Part shown: piece by piece, positions 17,904 to 28,719 of the stretch
How positions within the stretch are numbered: position 1 is the stretch's first letter
Layout of the letters: every line of letters starts with the position of its first letter
Source of the DNA: Thalassospira lucentensis MCCC 1A00383 = DSM 14000
GTDB taxonomy: Bacteria > Pseudomonadota > Alphaproteobacteria > Rhodospirillales > Thalassospiraceae
Reading direction: 5' to 3'
DNA: 64,000 bases
Assembly (NCBI RefSeq): GCF_000421265.1
Contig: NZ_ATWN01000003.1
Location: 248,001 to 312,000 of the forward strand
Program-made: the position numbers and the translations under genes
The notes under the pieces: model-generated
What the model was told of the DNA's origin: nothing
Database searches by the model: none
What the model saw: only the letters and a program-made list of their open reading frames with translations

Positions 17904-18500
17904 TCAGTCGATAAGGTCTTCGACTTTGTCGATAAAGAATTCAGCTTCGCGTGCACCAGCAATGGTTTCACCATCAATGATAAAGCTTGGCGTGGATGAA
18001 ACGCTGTATTCCTGCTCACCCCTCATGCGCGATGCAACAATCGCATCAATCATTGCTTCGTCGGCCAGACACGCATCAACCGCATCGCCATTCATGCCGC
18101 CAAACCGCACAACCTGTTTGATGCCCTCAATCGGGTCTTCCGAACGGGCCCAGGTCATCTGCGATTTAAACAGCATGCTCAAAACACCGAAATAACGGTC
18201 ATCACCGGCACACTGCGCAACGGCTGCCGCGCGAAGGGCGATACCATCAAGCGGGTAATCGCGGAAAATCATTTTCGCCTTGCCGGTATCAATCAGCTTT
18301 TCCTTGATTTCAGGCAGGACTTCATTGTGGAACGCAGCACAGTGCGGACAGGTCAAAGAAGCATATTCAATAATCGTCACTGGTGCATCGGCATCGCCCA
18401 GAACATGTTCTTTCCATTCTGCTGCCTGCGACGGTTGTGCGCTAACAACGCCGAGCGCCAACAAAAACGCGCCAGCAAAAAACTTAACTGCCTTTAGCAA
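17904..18500 (-). CDS. DsbA family periplasmic thiol oxidoreductase
   Basis: A 198-residue exported thioredoxin-fold protein. A signal peptide covers about residues 1-26 (FFAGAFLLALGVVSAQPSQA), then APVTIIEYASLTCPHCAAFH with the CPHC active site, as in DsbA. The cis-proline side loop is SSTPSFIIDGE. It acts in the periplasm, probably in disulfide formation. The start is an unusual TTG at 18500, supported by GGAGG 6 bases upstream and by the signal peptide that begins there. It sits between dciA and smc; this dsbA-smc pairing recurs in alphaproteobacteria although no functional link is known. Confidence 0.92.
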   Translation of the reverse strand: MLKAVKFFAGAFLLALGVVSAQPSQAAEWKEHVLGDADAPVTIIEYASLTCPHCAAFHNEVLPEIKEKLIDTGKAKMIFRDYPLDGIALRAAAVAQCAGDDRYFGVLSMLFKSQMTWARSEDPIEGIKQVVRFGGMNGDAVDACLADEAMIDAIVASRMRGEQEYSVSSTPSFIIDGETIAGAREAEFFIDKVEDLID

Positions 18501-18733
18501 GGAAACCTCCGTTAAAACAAAGTTTTGTGATTACAAGCCTGTTGCAGCGCGGGAGTCAACACGCGCGCCAAAACAGCTATCGCACCAACGAGTCGCCAAG
18601 CTGCCGGGAAAATGCGGCAACTCCGTGATCGTACATTCCAATAAAATGATTCGATATCTTCCGACGGGCCCAATGCCCATCGCGTGTCAAAACAGATCGC
18701 CTGTTTGGGACGGATCGTCCTGTTTGTGCAAGG

Positions 18734-19357
18734 TTATTTTTTGCCATCCTTGGGCCGAAGACCACCGGTTGCCCCGGCGATGTGACGCCCGAGCCGGGTC
18801 AGGACTTCGCGCAAATGCGGATCTTCGATTTTGGCGATGTTGATTTCACTGGCCTTGGCAATATTGCCTTCGGGGACGGATGTCGGCGTGTGAACCGTGC
18901 GTTCAGGACGCGATATATCGCCTTGCATCATTTTGATCCGTTCAACAGCACGATACCCGAAATAGGTATTCACCCGATCAATGATCTGGGGCATGCGGTG
19001 TTGAAGCTCGATCGCGACCGGACCACTGACCCGAATGACCAATGTCCCACCACCGGCATTTTCGCCGCGTGGCTGGATATATTTGACCGGCATCGTGAAT
19101 TTTTCCAGATCACGTCCGACGATTTCAGCCCAATGCAGGATAATTTCAGTTTGGAAAAAACCGCGCTTACGCACCAAGGGACGTGTTAGGTTGCCGACAA
19201 GTGGCGCCACATTGCGAAGGCCATTGCGCCGTTCAGAACTGCCCATCGGGGTGATATTCTGTCTCTTTTTGATGGCGTTTTTTGCCGCCACGTCGCCCGA
19301 CACCTGATCCGCTCGGGACCCTGCATTCGTATCGGTGATATCTTTTTTCTTGCTCAC
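18734..19357 (-). CDS. dciA: DciA family protein (DUF721), probable replicative helicase loader
   Basis: A 207-residue DUF721/DciA protein. The conserved domain spans about residues 45-150: GNLTRPLVRKRGF, then ILHWAEIVGRDLEKFTMPVK, and LVIRVSGPVAIELQHRMPQI, which match the KH-like DUF721 pattern. DciA is the ancestral bacterial loader of the DnaB helicase, found where DnaC is absent. The N-terminal 40 residues are low-complexity and charged, as is the tail. The start is GTG at 19357. It diverges from mutY across only 69 bp and lies upstream of dsbA and smc on the same strand. Confidence 0.88.
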   Translation of the reverse strand: MSKKKDITDTNAGSRADQVSGDVAAKNAIKKRQNITPMGSSERRNGLRNVAPLVGNLTRPLVRKRGFFQTEIILHWAEIVGRDLEKFTMPVKYIQPRGENAGGGTLVIRVSGPVAIELQHRMPQIIDRVNTYFGYRAVERIKMMQGDISRPERTVHTPTSVPEGNIAKASEINIAKIEDPHLREVLTRLGRHIAGATGGLRPKDGKK

Positions 19358-19426
19358 GCCCGCTTCTTTCGTAGGGTCAGATCAAAATTACCCGTCATTC
19401 AACCCGCAACATAACACGGGAACGCC

Positions 19427-20500
19427 GTGCATTTCACCAATCAGGAAATACATCGCCTCAACCGCAGCATGCTTGAATGGTATGATCGCCATCATCGTAC
19501 CCTGCCGTGGCGATCAGAACCGGGCGATTTGCCCAATCCATATCATGTATGGCTCAGCGAAATTATGCTGCAACAAACCACCGTGCAAACGGTGGGTCCG
19601 TATTTTCATGCGTTTTTGCAGCGCTGGCCGACTGTCACCGACCTAGCCCGTGCAGAACTTGATGATGTTCTGCATGGTTGGCAGGGGCTTGGCTACTATG
19701 CCCGGGCGCGCAATCTGCATAAGTGCGCCAAAGTTGTCGCAAACGACCACAACGGCGTCTTCCCCGATACCGAGGAAGGCTTGCTCAAATTGCCCGGTAT
19801 TGGCCCCTATACCGCCTGCGCGGTTGCCGCCATTGCCTTTAACCGTCATGCGAGTCCGGTCGATGGCAATATCGAACGGGTGATTTCGCGGTTGTTCGCG
19901 CTTGAAACCCCGCTCCCCGATGTAAAGCCGGAAATTAAGGAAAAATCATCAGCCCTGACCCCGTCAGACCGGCCAGGCGATTATGCCCAGGCGTTGATGG
20001 ATTTGGGCGCGACCATCTGTACCCCGCGCAATCCGGCCTGTGGCATCTGCCCATGGCAGGCCGATTGCGAAGGCCGCAAATCAGGCATCGCCCCCGATCT
20101 TCCCAAGAAACGTAAAAAAGCAGCCAAACCAACGCGGGTTGGCTATGCATTCTGGATACGCCGCGAAGATGACGGTCGCATTCTGGTCCGGCGTCGCCCG
20201 GAAAAAGGATTGCTGGGGGGGCTTTATGAGGTTCCGGGCAGTGACTGGCGCGCCATTGAGGCCCCCGACGAGGTCATGCTGTCCGAAGCGCCGATAACGG
20301 CAAAATGGTCAGAACTTGAAGGTGCTGTCGGGCATACCTTTACCCATTTTCACCTGAACGTCACCGTTCTGGCCACGACCCTGCCCGCTGATCAGGCTGA
20401 CCAGATGCACGGCAGCTGGACAACCATTGACGGGTTGGCCGATTTTGCCCTGCCGACCGTGATGAAAAAAATTGTCCGACATGCGCTGACGTATCGTTAG
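19427..20500 (+). CDS. mutY: A/G-specific adenine glycosylase
   Basis: A 357-residue MutY. It removes adenine mispaired with 8-oxoguanine. The helix-hairpin-helix/GPD region is LKLPGIGPYTACAVAAIAF followed by the catalytic Asp in VDGNIERV. Four cysteines of the 4Fe-4S cluster are in the CTPRNPACGICPWQADC segment. The N-terminus has WYDRHHRTLPWR and WLSEIMLQQTTV, and the C-terminal Nudix-like domain recognises 8-oxoG (VRRRPEKGLLGGLYEVPG, then HTFTHFHL). The start is GTG at 19427; a later ATG at 19469 would trim the N-terminal helix. A strong terminator follows. Confidence 0.96.
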   Translation: MHFTNQEIHRLNRSMLEWYDRHHRTLPWRSEPGDLPNPYHVWLSEIMLQQTTVQTVGPYFHAFLQRWPTVTDLARAELDDVLHGWQGLGYYARARNLHKCAKVVANDHNGVFPDTEEGLLKLPGIGPYTACAVAAIAFNRHASPVDGNIERVISRLFALETPLPDVKPEIKEKSSALTPSDRPGDYAQALMDLGATICTPRNPACGICPWQADCEGRKSGIAPDLPKKRKKAAKPTRVGYAFWIRREDDGRILVRRRPEKGLLGGLYEVPGSDWRAIEAPDEVMLSEAPITAKWSELEGAVGHTFTHFHLNVTVLATTLPADQADQMHGSWTTIDGLADFALPTVMKKIVRHALTYR

Positions 20501-20540
20501 AGCCCCCAGTCAAAAACGACATGTCTTTGAGGTAACCAAA

Positions 20541-20580
20541 ACAAAGGCCCGTGATTAAAACCACGGGCCTTTGTCTTTTT
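20541..20580 (+). terminator. Rho-independent terminator after mutY
   Basis: A 13-bp perfect stem (ACAAAGGCCCGTG and complement) with an 8-base loop, followed by TCTTTTT. It ends mutY transcription and, read on the minus strand, also has an A/T flank, so it may protect the convergent small gene. Confidence 0.92.
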
Positions 20581-20599
20581 GTAAACTCGCACGGCGCGA

Positions 20600-20809
20600 T
20601 CAGGCGTAGATATCGATGACCTGTCCTCGGCCCTCGGTGGGCGTTGGCGCAGCCTGTTGCGAAGTTTCTGCTTCTGCTGTTTGCTCGACACGTTGTGACG
20701 ATGGGGACTGCAAATCATTGCTGCCAGTTTCAGCAATCGGTGCTGTCGCCTGCTGAATTTGGATCGGGTTTGGTGCATATCCTGCACCACCTACTGGTCC
20801 TGCCTGCAT
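20600..20809 (-). CDS. Small hypothetical protein with GRGQVIDIYA tail
   Basis: A 69-residue, Gln/Ala/Pro/Thr-rich, probably unstructured protein that ends in GRGQVIDIYA. I choose the ATG at 20809 because GGAGG lies exactly six bases upstream; an earlier ATG at 20821 contains that site. The short C-terminal GRGQxxDI motif is reminiscent of tails in small alphaproteobacterial proteins of unknown function; I do not recognise a domain. It sits alone between two strong terminators, and its promoter must lie in 20810-20876. Codon usage looks coding. Confidence 0.6.
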   Translation of the reverse strand: MQAGPVGGAGYAPNPIQIQQATAPIAETGSNDLQSPSSQRVEQTAEAETSQQAAPTPTEGRGQVIDIYA

Positions 20810-20876
20810 TTTCGCCTCCATCTATCCTTACGGATAAGTTCAAGACCTAAGATATAACAACTTTCGCCTGAAAATG

Positions 20877-20914
20877 CAAAAGCCGACGTGTTTTTAAACC
20901 ACGTCGGCTTTTAG
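20877..20914 (-). terminator. Rho-independent terminator after ccrM
   Basis: The stem AAGCCGACGTG with its complement around a TTTAAAAA loop is followed, on the minus strand, by TTTTGCATTTT. It lies 36 bp after the ccrM stop. Confidence 0.88.
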
Positions 20915-20949
20915 GCATCATAGATTTAACCGGGAATTCCCGATCAGGA

Positions 20950-22526
<1,577 letters not shown>

Positions 22527-23534
22527 ATGAAGTCTGGTACATTCGGCCTTTCCCGCCGCGCCTTGCTTTCGGCCATGGTGGCCGCAGCAGCGGTGGTTTC
22601 ATTTGGCTTTGGCACACCGGCACAGGCTGCCGATCCGATCAAGGTTTCGGCGATCTATACCGTTCCAGTCGAACAGCAGTGGGTTTCACGTATCCACAAA
22701 GCACTGAACGCAGCCCAGGAACGCGGCGACATTTCCTACGAATTCTCGGAAAACGTGGCCAATACCGACTATGAGCGCGTCATGCGCGAATATGCTGAAA
22801 ATGGCTCCAACCTGATTTTGGGGGAAGTTTTCGGTGTTGAACGTGCCGCACGTAAGGTAGCCGCACAGTATCCGGAAACCGCGTTTCTGATGGGCTCAAG
22901 TTTTGGCCCGGAAGGCGAAAACTTCTCGGTCTTTGATAACTACATCCATGAGCCAAGCTATCTGGTTGGCATGGCGGCCGGTGCGGCCACCAAAAGCAAC
23001 AAGATCGGCATGGTCGGTGGTTTTGCCATTCCGGAAGTAAACCGCCTGATGAATGCCTTCATGGAAGGTGCCAAATCGGTCAATCCGGATGTTGAATTCA
23101 TGGTGACCTTCATCAACAGCTGGTACGATCCGCCCAAGGCCAAAGAAGCATCCTTTGCCATGATCGATAAAGGTGCCGACATCATGTACGCCGAACGCTT
23201 TGGCGTTTCCGATGCCGCCAAGGAACGCGATATCCTTGCCGTTGGCAACGTGATCGACACCGCAGCGGATTATCCGTCGACCATTCTGGGTTCGGCCCTT
23301 TGGCATATGGAAGCCACCGTTGACCACGCGATTGAAGCGGTCAAAGCTGGTGAGTTTAAAGCCGAAAACTACGGCAAATTCAGCTACATGGAATATGACG
23401 GCGGCAGCGTCGTGCTTGACCCGGCCCTTCTGCCCGATGGCACGGTTGCAGACGTCGAGGCCAAGAAAGCAGAAATTCTTTCTGGCGCGTTCACCGTCCC
23501 GGTAAATGACGAAGAACCGAAATCTTCTATGTAA
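22527..23534 (+). CDS. BMP family ABC transporter substrate-binding protein
   Basis: A 335-residue periplasmic binding protein of the Bmp/PnrA family, which binds purine nucleosides or related bases. A signal peptide covers about residues 1-33, with SRRALLSAMVAAAAVVSF (twin arginine present, so Tat export is possible) and cleavage after PAQA. The mature part contains YTVPVEQQWVSRIHKAL, GEVFGVERAARKVA and NKIGMVGGFAIPEVNR, all characteristic of the family. There is no lipobox cysteine, so it should be soluble. The ATG at 22527 has AGGGGG 6 bases upstream. It is the first gene of the importer locus; a hairpin follows it, so it is probably made in excess over the membrane parts. Confidence 0.92.
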   Translation: MKSGTFGLSRRALLSAMVAAAAVVSFGFGTPAQAADPIKVSAIYTVPVEQQWVSRIHKALNAAQERGDISYEFSENVANTDYERVMREYAENGSNLILGEVFGVERAARKVAAQYPETAFLMGSSFGPEGENFSVFDNYIHEPSYLVGMAAGAATKSNKIGMVGGFAIPEVNRLMNAFMEGAKSVNPDVEFMVTFINSWYDPPKAKEASFAMIDKGADIMYAERFGVSDAAKERDILAVGNVIDTAADYPSTILGSALWHMEATVDHAIEAVKAGEFKAENYGKFSYMEYDGGSVVLDPALLPDGTVADVEAKKAEILSGAFTVPVNDEEPKSSM

Positions 23535-23550
23535 GATTTCCTTAAAATGC

Positions 23551-23592
23551 AGGGCAGTTCGGTATAAAAGCCGACCTGCCCTTTCTTTTTGG
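23551..23592 (+). terminator. Hairpin after the binding-protein gene (attenuating terminator)
   Basis: AGGGCAGTTCGG pairs imperfectly with CCGACCTGCCCT, followed by TTCTTTTTG. Its position between the binding-protein gene and the ATPase gene suggests partial termination that lets the binding protein be made in excess. Confidence 0.7.
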
Positions 23593-23659
23593 GCCAACAG
23601 GCCACGCACCACATTATCGCCCCACAGCGTGACGCATAAAAACCAAACGGATTACCCGG

Positions 23660-25270
23660 ATGTCATCTGCTGCGCACTCATCACATAAAACGTCCCCGGA
23701 ACTGCTGCTTCAGCTTGCAGGGATTACCAAGAAGTTTGGCCCGCTGATAGCCAATGATGCCATCGACCTTACGGTCCATAAGGGCGAAATTGTTGCCCTT
23801 CTTGGCGAAAACGGTGCGGGCAAAACCACATTGATGAACATCCTGTTTGGCCATTATGTCGCCGATGAAGGCACCGTCACGGTCACCAATCGCGATGGCA
23901 ATCTTGAACATCTTGAACCCGGCGCACCTCAGGCCGCACTTGATGCCGGGATCGGCATGGTTCATCAGCATTTCACGTTGGCAGAAAATCTGTCGGGGCT
24001 TGATAACATCGTTCTTGGAACCGAACCGATTTTCAGACTACGGCGCGACCGGACGGCGGCGCGCACCAAGCTGGCGGACCTGATGTCGGGATCAGGCTTG
24101 AATGTCGATCTTGATCAGCCAGTACACAAACTGACCGTCGGCGAAAAGCAGCGCGTTGAAATCCTAAAGGCGCTCTATCGCGACGCGCGCTTGCTGGTTC
24201 TCGATGAACCCACCGCAGTACTGACGCCGCAAGAAGCCGACAGCCTGTTTGTCATCTTGCGCCAACTGGCCGCAACCGGCCTTTCGGTCATCATCATTGC
24301 CCATAAACTCGCCGAAGTCCTTGCCGTGTCACACCGTATTGCGGTTTTACGCGGAGGTAAAAAAGTCGGTGAAATGCAAACAAGCGATGCCGATCATCGC
24401 TCGATTGCCGAACTGATGGTCGGTCGCGAGGTCCCGGTCAGCCGCCGCACCGAACGCGTACCAGGTGCACCTGTGTTGCGATTGTCAGATGTGACGATTG
24501 ATCGTGGCGATGCTCGACGATCCCTTCATGGTGTAAACCTGACCGCCTGCGAAGGTGAAATTCTTGGCATTGCTGGTGTATCGGGCAATGGACAGGCCGC
24601 ACTGGCACAATTGCTTGCTGGTCTTGATAAACCCGATAGCGGCACTGTCGAGATTTTTGAAGCAATCGTTACAAAATTCGATGCCCATCAATTTGCCCAG
24701 AACGGCATTGCCCGTATCCCCGAAGACCGCCATCACGATGGCATGGTCGGATCTATGAGTGTTGCCGAGAACATCGCCATCGAAGACGTCCGGTCAAAGG
24801 ATTACCAAAAATTCGGCTTCCTTGATTTCGCCGCCATTCGCAAACGCGCCGAACAGGCAATCAAGGATTACGATGTACGTTGCCCCGGCCCGGACGCATC
24901 AGCAAGATTGCTGTCGGGTGGCAACATCCAGAAGCTTATTCTGGCCCGGGTCTTGGAAAAATCGCCAAAACTGATTTTGGCCAATCAGCCATCGCGCGGC
25001 CTTGACGTTGGCGCACAGTCCGAAGTCCACCGCCGCTTGCTTGAGGCGCGGCAAAATGGGGCTGCCGTCATTCTGATTTCCGAAGATTTGGACGAACTTT
25101 TGACGATCTCAGACCAGATTGCCGTTATTCACGCCGGTCATGTTTCAAAGGCCATTCCAACCGACGCCATTGACCGATCCGAGCTTGGCCTGATGATGGC
25201 CGGACAAACCAAAACCGATACACAGCAAGCACCGACCAGCAACACCATCCATCCGGGAGAAACGCCATGA
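23660..25270 (+). CDS. ABC transporter ATP-binding protein (nucleoside/nucleobase importer)
   Basis: A 536-residue protein with two fused nucleotide-binding domains, as in the NupA/RbsA class. Domain 1 has Walker A GENGAGKT (residues 49-56), signature LTVGEKQRVE and Walker B LLVLDEPTAVLTP. Domain 2 has a degenerate Walker A (GVSGNGQAAL) and signature LLSGGNIQK, typical of this class, where the second site is often weak. It powers import of the ligand bound by the BMP protein together with the two downstream permeases. The stop overlaps the next ATG by four bases. Confidence 0.93.
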   Translation: MSSAAHSSHKTSPELLLQLAGITKKFGPLIANDAIDLTVHKGEIVALLGENGAGKTTLMNILFGHYVADEGTVTVTNRDGNLEHLEPGAPQAALDAGIGMVHQHFTLAENLSGLDNIVLGTEPIFRLRRDRTAARTKLADLMSGSGLNVDLDQPVHKLTVGEKQRVEILKALYRDARLLVLDEPTAVLTPQEADSLFVILRQLAATGLSVIIIAHKLAEVLAVSHRIAVLRGGKKVGEMQTSDADHRSIAELMVGREVPVSRRTERVPGAPVLRLSDVTIDRGDARRSLHGVNLTACEGEILGIAGVSGNGQAALAQLLAGLDKPDSGTVEIFEAIVTKFDAHQFAQNGIARIPEDRHHDGMVGSMSVAENIAIEDVRSKDYQKFGFLDFAAIRKRAEQAIKDYDVRCPGPDASARLLSGGNIQKLILARVLEKSPKLILANQPSRGLDVGAQSEVHRRLLEARQNGAAVILISEDLDELLTISDQIAVIHAGHVSKAIPTDAIDRSELGLMMAGQTKTDTQQAPTSNTIHPGETP

Positions 25271-26337
25271 TCCGGTTCGAACCCAGATCCAATCCCGGCC
25301 CGGTCCTTGTCTATGGTGTTCCGGTTTTCGCCGCGATCTTTGCCATCCTGCTTGCCGCCATTCCACTGGCCTTGGCCGGCGCGCCGATTATTGACGCCTA
25401 TGGCCTTATGATCACTGGTGCATTTGGTTCGGTCTTTTCGACTTCCGAAATGCTGACCCGCGCAACGCCCTTGATCCTGACCGGCCTTGCGGCTGCCATC
25501 GCGTTTCGCGCCAAACTTTGGAACATCGGTGCCGAAGGACAACTTTACATGGGGGCCATGGCCGCCGTTGTTGTTGGAACCGGTGTAATTGACGGGCCAA
25601 GTTGGGTCATGATCCCAGCGATCATGATTGCGGGCGCATTGGCCGGGGCCTTGATGCTGATCGGACCGACGCTTTTGAAAACCCGCATGGGTGTTGATGA
25701 AGTCGTCACGACGCTTCTTTTGAATTTCATCGTGCTGCTATTTGTTCAGATGATGCTGGAAGGGGCTTTGAAAGATCCAATGTCGATGGGCTGGCCGCAA
25801 TCAGAACCAATCATTGATAGTGCCATTTTGCCCCCGCTGCTGGAACGCATGCGCGTACACTTGGGGCTGATCATTGCGCTGGTTGCCGCAAGTGGCTTGG
25901 CAGTTTTTGTCAAACGTACCGTCTGGGGATTTGAAATTCGTGCCGTTGGTGAAAACGCTGCTGCGGCGAAATTTTCCGGTATTTCAGTGACCAAAACCAT
26001 GATCCTCGTCGCCGCCCTTTCCGGTGGCTTGGCCGGACTGGCTGGCGTTTCCGAGGTTGCCGGGACGCGTGGATATCTCGCAACCGATTTGTCACCGGGA
26101 TATGGTTATGCCGGGATTGTTGTTGCCATGTTGGCGCGCCTGTCGCCCGTGGGGGTGATTATATCAGCACTTTTCGTTGCATCGGTATTTGTCGGGGCAG
26201 ATTCCATGAGCCGCGCGATTGGTGTTTCAAGCTATCTGGCGGATCTGATTGTTGCGATGTCGTTGCTGTGCGTTTTAATCGGCGGATTTTTGACCCGATT
26301 TAAAGTCCGGTTCGACCGCAAAAAGACAGCCGGTTAA
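25267..26337 (+). CDS. ABC transporter permease 1 (nucleoside/nucleobase)
   Basis: A 356-residue membrane protein with about eight to ten hydrophobic segments, of the BPD_transp_2 (RbsC/NupP-like) type. Motifs include WNIGAEGQLYMGAMAAV near residue 80, the family signature for the nucleoside branch, GVDEVVTTLLLNFI and GENAAAAKFSGISV. It pairs with the second permease to form a heterodimeric channel. It overlaps the ATPase gene by four bases and precedes permease 2 by 11 bp. Confidence 0.92.
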   Translation: MIRFEPRSNPGPVLVYGVPVFAAIFAILLAAIPLALAGAPIIDAYGLMITGAFGSVFSTSEMLTRATPLILTGLAAAIAFRAKLWNIGAEGQLYMGAMAAVVVGTGVIDGPSWVMIPAIMIAGALAGALMLIGPTLLKTRMGVDEVVTTLLLNFIVLLFVQMMLEGALKDPMSMGWPQSEPIIDSAILPPLLERMRVHLGLIIALVAASGLAVFVKRTVWGFEIRAVGENAAAAKFSGISVTKTMILVAALSGGLAGLAGVSEVAGTRGYLATDLSPGYGYAGIVVAMLARLSPVGVIISALFVASVFVGADSMSRAIGVSSYLADLIVAMSLLCVLIGGFLTRFKVRFDRKKTAG

Positions 26338-26348
26338 GGGGAAAAGAC

Positions 26349-27290
26349 ATGGAAATCATTGATATCCTTTTGGCCGCAAGTTTTTGGGAAGCCGCCATTC
26401 GCATTGCCACTCCGCTGATTTTCGGTGTGCTGGGCGCACTTGTTTGCGAACGGGCCGGGGTGCTGAACTTGGGGATCGAGGGCATCTTTACTGCCGGTGC
26501 CATGGCGGGCTGGATGGCAGTTTGGCTCGGCGCCGGTCTTTGGGGTGGGGTTCTGGTTGCCGCCCTTGCCGGGGGATTTTTCGGACTGATCCATGCGATC
26601 CTGACCGTGCCGCTTGGCCTGAGCCAGCATGTATCGGGCATCGGGGTAACGTTGCTTGCGACCAGCCTGTCGTATTTCACCTATCGCACGGCATTGCCCG
26701 ATGTGTCCTCGCCACCGCGGATCATCCCGTTTCAGCCGCTTGATATCCCGATACTGTCTGACTTGCCGTTTATCGGGCAGGCTTTGTTTTCGCAAACTGC
26801 GATGACGATGCTGGCCCTTGTGCTGGTCTTTGTCACCGGCTGGGTTTTGTATCGCACCCCACTTGGCCTCGCGATCCGTGCCGTTGGTGACAACCCGTCA
26901 TCGGTTGAAGCACAGGGACTTTCGGTTTACGGATTACGCATTGGTGCTGTTGTGGTCGGCTCGGCCATGATGGCACTGGGTGGGGCATTCTTGACCATGT
27001 CTGCCTTCGATGCGTTTTTCTTTGGCATGATCAACGGGCGCGGCTGGGTCTGCATTGCGCTGACCGTCTTTGCCAGCTGGAGACCGGGTAAGGCGCTTAT
27101 TGGTGCATTGCTGTTTGGCGCATTTGACGCGTTTCAGGTCCGCCTCCAAACCGAAGTCGGCGCGTTTTTCCCATCGCAAGTGTTCTTGATGATGCCCTAT
27201 ATCCTCTCGATCATTGCCTTGATCGTGGTTGCGCGCAAAGCTGATTACCCCAAAGCACTTTTGGTCCCCTGGTTCAAAGGCCAACGCTGA
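26349..27290 (+). CDS. ABC transporter permease 2 (nucleoside/nucleobase)
   Basis: A 313-residue permease of the NupQ-like type with about eight membrane segments. VLNLGIEGIFTAGAMAGWMA near residue 37 and AVGDNPSSVEAQGLSVYGLR are diagnostic of the second subunit in BMP-type nucleoside importers. GGGGAAAAGAC lies upstream of the ATG. It completes the importer; the ATP-binding and first permease genes are directly upstream. Confidence 0.92.
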   Translation: MEIIDILLAASFWEAAIRIATPLIFGVLGALVCERAGVLNLGIEGIFTAGAMAGWMAVWLGAGLWGGVLVAALAGGFFGLIHAILTVPLGLSQHVSGIGVTLLATSLSYFTYRTALPDVSSPPRIIPFQPLDIPILSDLPFIGQALFSQTAMTMLALVLVFVTGWVLYRTPLGLAIRAVGDNPSSVEAQGLSVYGLRIGAVVVGSAMMALGGAFLTMSAFDAFFFGMINGRGWVCIALTVFASWRPGKALIGALLFGAFDAFQVRLQTEVGAFFPSQVFLMMPYILSIIALIVVARKADYPKALLVPWFKGQR

Positions 27291-27343
27291 TCTGACGGCA
27301 GACCTCCAACTCGAATTCGCCACCACCAACCAAGGACGACATC

Positions 27344-28633
27344 ATGCAGCCCGATCTGATCCTAAAAAATGCCAATATTGCCAATGGTGCAACGGGCGTT
27401 GATATCGCAGTTGTCGATGGCAAAATCGCCGAGATCAGTGAAAATCTTGATGTCCCTGCGCTTGAGGTGATTGATTGCGGCGGCATGCTGGTCAGCCCGC
27501 CCTTTGTCGACAGCCATTTCCACATGGATGCGACGTTGTCGCTTGGTCTGCCACGCATGAATGAGTCGGGCACCCTTCTTGAGGGCATCGCACTTTGGGG
27601 GGAGCTTAAACCGCTTTTGACCACAGATGCCGTCATCGAACGCGCCCTTAAATACTGTGACCTTGCCGTGTCCAAGGGCCTGCTTGCGATCCGGACCCAT
27701 GTTGATGTCTGCGATGATCGGTTGTTGGCGGTTGATGCGTTGCTTGACGTTAAAAAGCAGATCGCCCCGTACCTTGATCTGCAATTGGTTGCCTTCCCGC
27801 AGGATGGTTATTTCCGGAGCCCGACCGCCAAGCAAAACGTCATCCGTGCCCTTGATAAGGGTGTCGATGTCGTGGGTGGTATTCCGCATTTCGAACGCAC
27901 CATGGCCGATGGGGCCACCAGCGTCACAGAGCTTTGCGAAATGGCCGCAGACCGGGGTTTGCGGGTCGATATGCATTGCGATGAAACAGACGACCCGATG
28001 TCGCGCCATATCGAAATGCTTGCTTATGAAACCCAGCGCCTTGGCCTTCAGGGCCGTGTGGCCGGATCGCATCTGACCTCCATGCATTCGATGGATAATT
28101 ACTATGTATCCAAACTGATCGCGCTAATGGCAGAGGCCGAGGTTTCCGCAATAGCCAACCCGCTGATCAACATCACCATTCAGGGCCGCCATGACACCTA
28201 TCCCAAACGCCGTGGCATGACCCGTGTGCCGGAATTGCGCAACGCTGGTTTGACCGTTGCCTTTGGTCATGATTGCGTTATGGACCCTTGGTACTCGATG
28301 GGGTCGGGGGATATGCTTGAAGTCGCGTCCATGGGGCTTCATGTTGCACAAATGACATCACGCGACGATATCCGGGCCTGCTTTAACGCCGTGACCACCG
28401 AACCGGCCAAGATCATGGGGATTGAAGGATACGGTATTGAAGTTGGCAACAACGCCGATTTTGTTGTCCTGCAAGCCCGCGACACCATCGAAGCCATCCG
28501 CATTCGGACCAATCGCCTATTTGTCATCCGGCGCGGTAAAATCATCGCCGAAACCCCGATGGCACAAACCCGCCTGCATCTGAATGACCGCCCCGACCAT
28601 GTACGTGAACATGAATATGCACCGACCCTTTGA
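27344..28633 (+). CDS. Cytosine deaminase-like amidohydrolase (CodA family)
   Basis: A 429-residue metal-dependent amidohydrolase collinear with CodA of E. coli. Metal ligands are H58 and H60 (SHFHMD), H211 (MHCDETDD, with E214 as catalytic acid/base), and D310 (FGHDCVMDPWY). The substrate-binding Gln is Q153 in VAFPQDG. The residue after D310 is Cys (C311), where E. coli CodA has a second Asp (D314) that affects substrate choice, so the preferred base could differ (cytosine, isoguanine or another). It probably deaminates the base or nucleoside delivered by the ABC importer encoded just upstream, 53 bp away. Confidence 0.88.
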   Translation: MQPDLILKNANIANGATGVDIAVVDGKIAEISENLDVPALEVIDCGGMLVSPPFVDSHFHMDATLSLGLPRMNESGTLLEGIALWGELKPLLTTDAVIERALKYCDLAVSKGLLAIRTHVDVCDDRLLAVDALLDVKKQIAPYLDLQLVAFPQDGYFRSPTAKQNVIRALDKGVDVVGGIPHFERTMADGATSVTELCEMAADRGLRVDMHCDETDDPMSRHIEMLAYETQRLGLQGRVAGSHLTSMHSMDNYYVSKLIALMAEAEVSAIANPLINITIQGRHDTYPKRRGMTRVPELRNAGLTVAFGHDCVMDPWYSMGSGDMLEVASMGLHVAQMTSRDDIRACFNAVTTEPAKIMGIEGYGIEVGNNADFVVLQARDTIEAIRIRTNRLFVIRRGKIIAETPMAQTRLHLNDRPDHVREHEYAPTL

Positions 28634-28719
28634 TCCAAGGCCCGGTGATCGACATATCAAGCTGATCGGGGCATAACCGCCGACCGAATAGAAACCATTA
28701 CCCTCTGAACGGACGTCTC

